Shown here one piece after another: positions 59,632 through 64,000 of a stretch of DNA of 64,000 bases (positions are counted from its first letter, which is position 1; each line of letters opens with the position of its first letter). The stretch is from the NCBI RefSeq assembly GCF_004345645.1, contig NZ_SLWS01000001.1:790652-854651 (forward strand). The letters are read 5' to 3'. The DNA is from Actinocrispum wychmicini (lineage in GTDB: Bacteria; Actinomycetota; Actinomycetes; Mycobacteriales; Pseudonocardiaceae). The notes beneath the pieces were generated by a model that did not search any database, was not told where the DNA came from, and saw nothing but the letters and a program-made list of their open reading frames with translations. Made by a program: the position numbers and the translations under genes.

Positions 59632-60786
59632 ATGGTTCCGGAGAACACCCACGTGGTGCCAGATGTCGTCGAAGACGTTTTCGAGGGTCAAGCCACTGGG
59701 GTGGAAGTCGAGCAGACCAGCACGGATGAAGCCAAGATCGAACGTCCCTGGAACCCTGAGCACATCCGGGTAACGACTAGTGCCTTCTCAGTCCGCAATA
59801 TCCTCGACCAGATCGACGAGGGGGCGCTGGAGCTCGCGCCAGACTTCCAACGAGGGAAGGTGTGGCGAGCGGAGCAGAAATCCCTGCTCGTAGAGTCCCT
59901 GTTGCTTCAGATCCCGTTGCCCGCGTTCTACTTTGCCGAAGACGCTGACGGCGTATTCCACGTGGTCGATGGACTCCAGCGGCTTTCCACCTTGCACGCC
60001 TTTGTGCGCGGCCCGAAGTTCGCGCTCCGCGGTCTCGAATATCTCCACGATGCAAACGGACGCCAATTCGACGAGCTGGATATGCAGTGGCAGCGTCGGG
60101 TCAATAACACCCAACTAGTCGTCAATGTCATTGATCCGACAACACCAACAGATGTGATGTATGACATCTTTAAACGGATCAATACCGGTGGAACTCCACT
60201 CAACGCCCAGGAGATCCGGCACTGCATGAGCAAGCCGCGGAGCCGCGCGATCCTTAAGCAAATGACCCATACTTCAGAGTTCTCCCGGGCGACCAACGGA
60301 CTCACCGATCACATCCGGATGAACGATCGAGAGATGGCCCTCCGCTTCGCTGCTTTTTATATCCTGGGCTTGGACGAGTACATGGGGAACCCTGCGATGG
60401 AGAGCTTCCTCATGCGCGCTACGCAACTGTTGGACGATCCTGCTGAATTTTCTGACGACAAAGTCGAGCAGCTCAAGTCCGCATTCGTCAATGCTATGTC
60501 CAATACCTACCTGGTATTCGGCGAGCACGCGTTCAGGAAGTGGGCCACACACGCCACTGGTCGCAGCCCGATCAACCGGGCACTATTCGAGACATGGTCG
60601 ATTGCGATGGCTAAGCATGACGCCGATGACCTCGTGGAGCGGAGAAAGGACATCGTCTCTGCGGCGCGGGAACGAATGACATCCGATATCCAATACTTGG
60701 ATTCCATCACGTCCTCAACCGCCGACCGTCGACGCGTGTCGTACCGCTTTAATGCTGCCGACAAAGATGCGAAGGCGGGATTGTGA
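59632..60786 (+). CDS. DUF262 (GmrSD N-terminal/ParB-like) protein
   Basis: The 384-aa protein carries the DUF262 core: 'FSVRNILDQIDEGALELAPDFQRGKVWRAEQKSLLVESLLLQIPLPAFYF' (PDFQRG near 70), 'HVVDGLQRLSTLHAFV' (DGLQR near 112) and 'IFKRINTGGTPLNAQEIRHC'. In GmrSD this domain is the NTP-dependent GmrS moiety; the DUF1524 HNH partner (GmrD) is absent here. Its stop shares bases with the start of the downstream ATPase (GTGA), so the two proteins are produced together. Low-GC codon use relative to the core genes. Confidence 0.88.
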   Translation: MVPENTHVVPDVVEDVFEGQATGVEVEQTSTDEAKIERPWNPEHIRVTTSAFSVRNILDQIDEGALELAPDFQRGKVWRAEQKSLLVESLLLQIPLPAFYFAEDADGVFHVVDGLQRLSTLHAFVRGPKFALRGLEYLHDANGRQFDELDMQWQRRVNNTQLVVNVIDPTTPTDVMYDIFKRINTGGTPLNAQEIRHCMSKPRSRAILKQMTHTSEFSRATNGLTDHIRMNDREMALRFAAFYILGLDEYMGNPAMESFLMRATQLLDDPAEFSDDKVEQLKSAFVNAMSNTYLVFGEHAFRKWATHATGRSPINRALFETWSIAMAKHDADDLVERRKDIVSAARERMTSDIQYLDSITSSTADRRRVSYRFNAADKDAKAGL

Positions 60787-61886
60787 TTCACTCCCTGAAG
60801 ATCGCCAATTTCAAGTGCTTCACCGAGATATCATTGGCAATGCGACCTTTGACCATCCTCGCAGGCGTTAACGGCGGCGGTAAGAGCACATTGCTCCAGT
60901 CATTGCTACTTGCACGTCTGGCATCGACATCTGGACAGGCGGTTCGGCTGAACGGTCCATATGAGTTGGCTCTGGGAACCGCCGCTGATGTCCTCAGCCG
61001 GTCCGCACGGGAATCCGAGATCACAATTTCGCTCGGCGGCGCAACCGCCGAGGACTGGTGGGACTACCGGTTGTCGGCTCCCACCGACGAGGAAGCCCTA
61101 TACCTGGACATCGTGGGCGTTCCGGACCGTCCGGCGCCCGGTATAGGCAACGCGCCGGGTGGCTTCACCTACCTGGCTGCTGAGCGTTTGGGCCCTAGGG
61201 ACGTCCTGTCCGTCTCTGCAGAGGAGCCCGATGATATCGGTGTGGGAGTCCACGGCGAGTTCACGGCACAGGTCCTCGCACTACGCGAAACAAGGTCGGT
61301 CAGCGCTCGCGGTACGGTGCGCGAGGTGCTGCGGCACCCTCAGACCGCGAGTCCGCAGTTGCGACTGCAGGCCGAGGCATGGGCGTCGGACATCATCCGG
61401 CCGGTGCGCATCACCGCCCAGCTCTCTTCGGGCGTTCTGGCAAGCACGATCCGTTTCCAGGAAACCGACCGATTCGCGGACGTGATCCGCCCCGTCAACA
61501 CTGGGTTTGGCGTTTCGTATACCTTGCCGATAATCGTTGCTGGCCTGTTGGCGCGGGAGGGCGACATTCTTCTCATCGAGAACCCTGAAGCACACCTGCA
61601 TCCGGGTGGCCAATCCCGCCTGGGGCGCTTCCTCTCCAAAGTCGCGGGAAGCGGAGCGCAAGTTATTGTGGAGACGCACAGTGACCACGTGCTGAACGGA
61701 GCACGACTGGCCGTGGCTCAGGACAACGCCCTGGACCCGTCCGCAATGATCGTGCATTACTTCGACCACGAGGGCACGACATCGATCCACGTCAACCAGC
61801 GCGGTGAACTCGACGCCTGGCCTGCGGGCTTCTTTGACCAGATCGAGAGTGATTTGGGGGTGCTCGCACGTGCGCGGCGCCGATGA
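60783..61886 (+). CDS. ABC/RecF-type AAA ATPase (DUF3696-like)
   Basis: The 367-aa ATPase begins 'IHSLKIANFKCFTEISLAMRPLTILAGVNGGGKSTLLQSLLLARLA' (Walker A GVNGGGKST, about 29-37). Walker B is 'ILLIENPEAHLHPGGQSRLGRFLS' (near 263), followed by 'VIVETHSDHVLNGARLAV' (D-loop/H-switch). This is the OLD/DUF3696-like single-chain ATPase without a TOPRIM nuclease at its end. GTG 60783 overlaps the DUF262 stop; the third gene starts 17 bp before its end. Probably an oligomeric sensor or regulator in a defence operon. Confidence 0.88.
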   Translation: MIHSLKIANFKCFTEISLAMRPLTILAGVNGGGKSTLLQSLLLARLASTSGQAVRLNGPYELALGTAADVLSRSARESEITISLGGATAEDWWDYRLSAPTDEEALYLDIVGVPDRPAPGIGNAPGGFTYLAAERLGPRDVLSVSAEEPDDIGVGVHGEFTAQVLALRETRSVSARGTVREVLRHPQTASPQLRLQAEAWASDIIRPVRITAQLSSGVLASTIRFQETDRFADVIRPVNTGFGVSYTLPIIVAGLLAREGDILLIENPEAHLHPGGQSRLGRFLSKVAGSGAQVIVETHSDHVLNGARLAVAQDNALDPSAMIVHYFDHEGTTSIHVNQRGELDAWPAGFFDQIESDLGVLARARRR

Positions 61887-62826
61887 CCAGTACCGCGTGG
61901 TTGTGGACGAGGACAGCCTCGATTGGCGAGGCCGAACGGATATCACCCTGGTCGACGCCGTCGACGACCTAGCGGACCTGCTGGAGCCGTTAACAACAGG
62001 CAAGCAGGTCGCGCTGATGGACCATGCCTACGACGTGGAGTGCTGGGAGTCAGTCCGACTTTTCGAGCTCTTCTACACCCGCGACACCCACGTACCCCGC
62101 GACTCCCGCGTGCGCCTCGCCACTCTGCTGGACAAATGTCATTTGGTCCGGCCTGAGGAGGATGACCTACCGCAGTACGTCGAGGTTGGCGGCAGCATTG
62201 CGGAACGGTCATTCGGCTTCTGTCACGCGCTTGCACTCGTCTCGACAGGGCGAGCAATGTCGTGTTTGATCGCTTCACCTGAGATGAAGATCGCCGGATG
62301 GACCAAGGTCAGACGAGAAAGGGATACCGAGGACCTTGACATCCACCTGTTGACCGCCCCCGCCCAGTTGCCAGAATTCTGGCGTGGCGTGATGCGGCGG
62401 GACAGAGTTCCTGAATCACTGTTCTTCGCAATGGCGACGCGAGCCTTTCCTGGGCTGATCTTCGCAGAATCACTCTCCTTCGGCCGCTTCAAAGGTTCAC
62501 ACGAGGACGTCCTTCCCTGGCTGATCGATCTTCTCGCCAAGATCAACGACCACTTCGCCTCCTCCATTGCCCGCCATCGCGGCGACAGGAACAAGGTGAT
62601 CCAAGAATTCGCCACTCACGGAGTTGCCATCTCTCCAGAAAGCCCACTGACGCACAAGGACAACCAGGCTTGGGGGCAGCGGTTGGTGACGCACGAGGGC
62701 GAAAGCTACCGGTGCGAGTGGCACGGGAAGCGAGTCTGGGATCGTGATCGAGTCCACTTCTCATTGCCGATCGAGAAGTATCAGAATCGCGTGCTGATCG
62801 GAATCTTTGTCGATCACCTGGACTGA
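61870..62826 (+). CDS. Unrecognised 318-aa protein, third gene of the DUF262-ATPase operon
   Basis: The product starts VRGADDQYRVVVDEDSLDWR and contains 'LVDAVDDLADLLEPLTTGKQVALMDHAYDVECWESVRLFELFYTRDTHVPRD', 'FGFCHALALVSTGRAMSCLIASPEMKIAGWTKVRR', and near the end 'CEWHGKRVWDRDRVHFSLPIEKYQNRVLIGIFVDHLD'. No P-loop, HNH, PD-(D/E)XK or transmembrane pattern can be seen by eye. GTG 61870 has GGGGG 9 bp upstream and lies inside the ATPase 3' end, so translation is coupled. Given the company it is a candidate effector or specificity factor, but nothing proves that. Confidence 0.75.
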   Translation: MRGADDQYRVVVDEDSLDWRGRTDITLVDAVDDLADLLEPLTTGKQVALMDHAYDVECWESVRLFELFYTRDTHVPRDSRVRLATLLDKCHLVRPEEDDLPQYVEVGGSIAERSFGFCHALALVSTGRAMSCLIASPEMKIAGWTKVRRERDTEDLDIHLLTAPAQLPEFWRGVMRRDRVPESLFFAMATRAFPGLIFAESLSFGRFKGSHEDVLPWLIDLLAKINDHFASSIARHRGDRNKVIQEFATHGVAISPESPLTHKDNQAWGQRLVTHEGESYRCEWHGKRVWDRDRVHFSLPIEKYQNRVLIGIFVDHLD

Positions 62827-62874
62827 TGCCCGAACGAGACTCAAACCGGGCCGTGCGACGGCAAGAGTCCGACG

Positions 62875-63679
62875 TCAACCGGCTGCCGCGTCAACCAAAC
62901 TGGAGGGCCGTCGTGCCCGGTCCGCCCTGATCATGGAGACGAGCATTCGCGAGCGGGCAGCATCGATGCGCAACTGCTTACGGGGAGTATCGGCGGAGAT
63001 CGGTCGTTGACGCTCGGCCCAGTGACGAGCATCTTCCTGCCGGGCCGCTCGATCAGAGCGTCGTTGACAGCCGAGGATCTCGATGCCTCGGCGTCACCGG
63101 CTTCGAACAGCACTGCACCCAGCAATGGTGTCGTCGAATCTGCGGCTATGTCGTCCTCGGCAGCCGCAACAGCCTGGGCAGAAGGGCCATCAGCTTCCTC
63201 GCAACCGTGAGGTACGTCGACATCGATCGTCTTGGCCCCAGAAAGGCCGATAGTTATGGCCTGCAGCAATCCAGGGCCGACTTCGGCCCAACCGATGAGC
63301 AGGAGTGGGCCGACGGCGTCGAGTGCGGCCTTGCCAAAGTCTCCGCGACGATCGGGTCTGCGATGTTCAGGGTAAGGGTGGCGAGGCTGGCGAAGATGAG
63401 CAGTCGGCGGCCTGGTCGGAGTTGGTCCGGCGTTGCGCCGTGGATGGCGAGGTGTCGGGTGCCGAACAGGAGGCCGAGGATGGACAGGTCGACTGCGGGT
63501 GCGACCAGGGGCGCGACCCAGATGGGCACGCCGAGTCGCAGGGCGAGGTTGAGCACGTTGCCGAAGCCGAACAGGAAGGTCAACCCGACGACCGTGCCCA
63601 TGGTTACCGTCACGGCCCGGACGACGACGGGCTGGTCAGCCGCCGGCCGCATGCGCGTGGCGAGCTCGACGGTGGCCAT
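62875..63679 (-). pseudogene. DUF2637-type mobile-element membrane protein, broken by two single-base deletions
   Basis: Frame 1 from ATG 63679 reads 'VTVTMGTVVGLTFLFGFGNVLNLALRLGVPIW...' with four hydrophobic segments, typical of DUF2637 proteins in actinobacterial integrative elements. Near 63343-63347 one base is missing; the next frame continues 'GDFGKAALDAVGPLLLIGWAEVGPGLLQAI', just as expected. Near 63043-63048 another base is missing and the third frame gives 'ARQEDARHWAERQRPISAD' and 'LRIDAARSRMLVSMIRADRARR' to a stop at 62875. Total length 805 bp = 807 minus two, consistent with two one-base losses. Confidence 0.85.
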
Positions 63680-63802
63680 CAGGCGTCACCGCCGCCCTGC
63701 CGCTCGACCTGCGCAACTTCGGCTGGAAGCCGTCGGATGCCGACCGGCTGGATCGGGATCTCAGGGGCCTTCGACGAGGACCAAAGAGTTCGGGTTGTGC
63801 CA
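63679..63802 (-). pseudogene. Short mobile-element ORF upstream of DUF2637, copy 2, with frame disruption
   Basis: Minus strand: 'WHNPNSLVLVEGP', then one extra base at about 63761-63766 and on to 'EIPIQPVGIRRLPAEVAQVERQGGGDA' and a TGA overlapping the DUF2637 ATG by one base (TGATG). The coupling shows the original operon; the frame shift at the GGCCCCTGAG point breaks it. Confidence 0.65.
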
Positions 63803-63813
63803 CGTTAGGCCCA
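63786..63813 (+). repeat. Repeat copy C matching the left arm at 59352-59379
   Basis: GAGTTCGGGTTGTGCC and the following bases match 27 of 28 positions of 59352-59379 in the same orientation. Similarity extends upstream over the 'GGATC..GATCTC.GG' stretch. It brackets, with 59352, the DUF262-ATPase operon and the DUF2637 pseudogene. Confidence 0.75.
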
Positions 63814-63877
63814 TCCGTCTGGCCGGACCCTGCTCAGTTGCTGCGCAACTTTCGCCGGGTCCGGCTGGGTGTCTTCT

Positions 63878-64000
63878 GGGGGCTCCGCCCCCAGACCCCG
63901 CCCGGGGGCTCCGCCCCCAGACCCCGCCCGGGGGCTCCGCCCCCAGACCCCGCCCGGGGGCTCCGCCCCCAGACCCCGCCCGGGGGCTCCGCCCCCAGAC
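63878..64000. repeat. 26-bp tandem repeat array (4.7 copies, running off the window)
   Basis: Unit starts at 63878, 63904, 63930, 63956 and 63982, each GGGGGCTCCGCCCCCAGACC followed by CCGCCC. Each unit contains a GGGGGC-TCC-GCCCCC inverted repeat, like the GC-rich transcription terminators common in actinomycetes, here multiplied in tandem. The array continues past the window end. Confidence 0.9.

Noticed and set aside
62931..63269. Independent 112-aa minus-strand gene
   Set aside because: It is the second frame of the frameshifted DUF2637 gene, continuing directly from the first frame.
63878..64000. Repeats at the window end as a CRISPR array
   Set aside because: Units are contiguous 26-mers with no unique spacers between them, and no cas genes are seen.

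Overview
This window is a high-GC actinomycete chromosome segment. The gene content (mycothiol synthase, GlnR, PhoP-type Pho boxes, EspG and PPE-like proteins, a DasR operator, a wall-anchored SdrD-like protein, leaderless promoters) and the gene order point to Pseudonocardiales (the Amycolatopsis/Kibdelosporangium/Lentzea group). From about 0.98 to 33.6 kb the backbone follows the order I recall for Mycobacterium tuberculosis Rv0811c-Rv0823c: YgfZ-like folate protein, PabC-like aminotransferase, nitrobindin-like FABP, SseC, SseA/CysA2, thioredoxin ThiX, LmeA, GlnR, MshD, Pst transporter, PhoU, LCP protein, Dus. Several blocks have been inserted into that backbone.

Layout. 0-9.3 kb: partial membrane protein, PmtA-like methyltransferase, Fur-YgfZ pair, PabC-like lyase, a secreted GH18 chitinase behind a perfect DasR operator, 5-oxoprolinase subunits PxpB/PxpC, nitrobindin-like protein with an upstream 32-aa membrane peptide, and two tandem paralogous secreted peptidoglycan-binding proteins. 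9.4-19.2 kb: sulfur-transfer operon (SseA, DUF1416, DUF4395) and hydrolase-LmeA-thioredoxin operon, separated by a 1682-aa cell-wall-anchored SdrD B-repeat protein and a lipoprotein. 19.3-27.8 kb: glnR-mshD, then pstSCAB behind a Pho box, a three-gene type VII-secretion-associated cluster, and phoU behind a second Pho box. 27.9-33.6 kb: LCP protein with a long disordered N-terminus, diguanylate cyclase, lipoprotein, Dus. 33.7-55.2 kb: ordinary accessory metabolism and regulation, with several divergent regulator/target pairs that share palindromic operators (LigD polymerase/WYL; SRPBCC/TetR; AKR/TetR; flavin monooxygenase/TetR), LysA, a NarL-type two-component system, NCS1 permease plus nucleoside hydrolase, an NB-ARC/TPR regulator, and a secreted metalloprotease.

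The most unusual part is 55.3-64 kb. It begins at a tRNA-Lys(UUU) gene and has visibly lower GC and a different codon style. It holds two compact operons that look like genome-defence modules: NYN nuclease / HTH-fused N6-adenine methyltransferase / single-TRD specificity subunit with no HsdR in sight, and DUF262 / ABC-type AAA ATPase / unrecognised 318-aa protein, with overlapping genes. Around them lie an IS3 transposase remnant, a DUF2637 mobile-element membrane gene broken by two single-base frameshifts, a perfect 20-bp hairpin, and diverged direct repeats. One copy of these starts in the 3' end of the tRNA, so the island looks like a mosaic of integrated, decaying elements. The window ends inside a 26-bp tandem repeat array.

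All functional calls come from reading the translated sequence and remembered family motifs; no database search was run.
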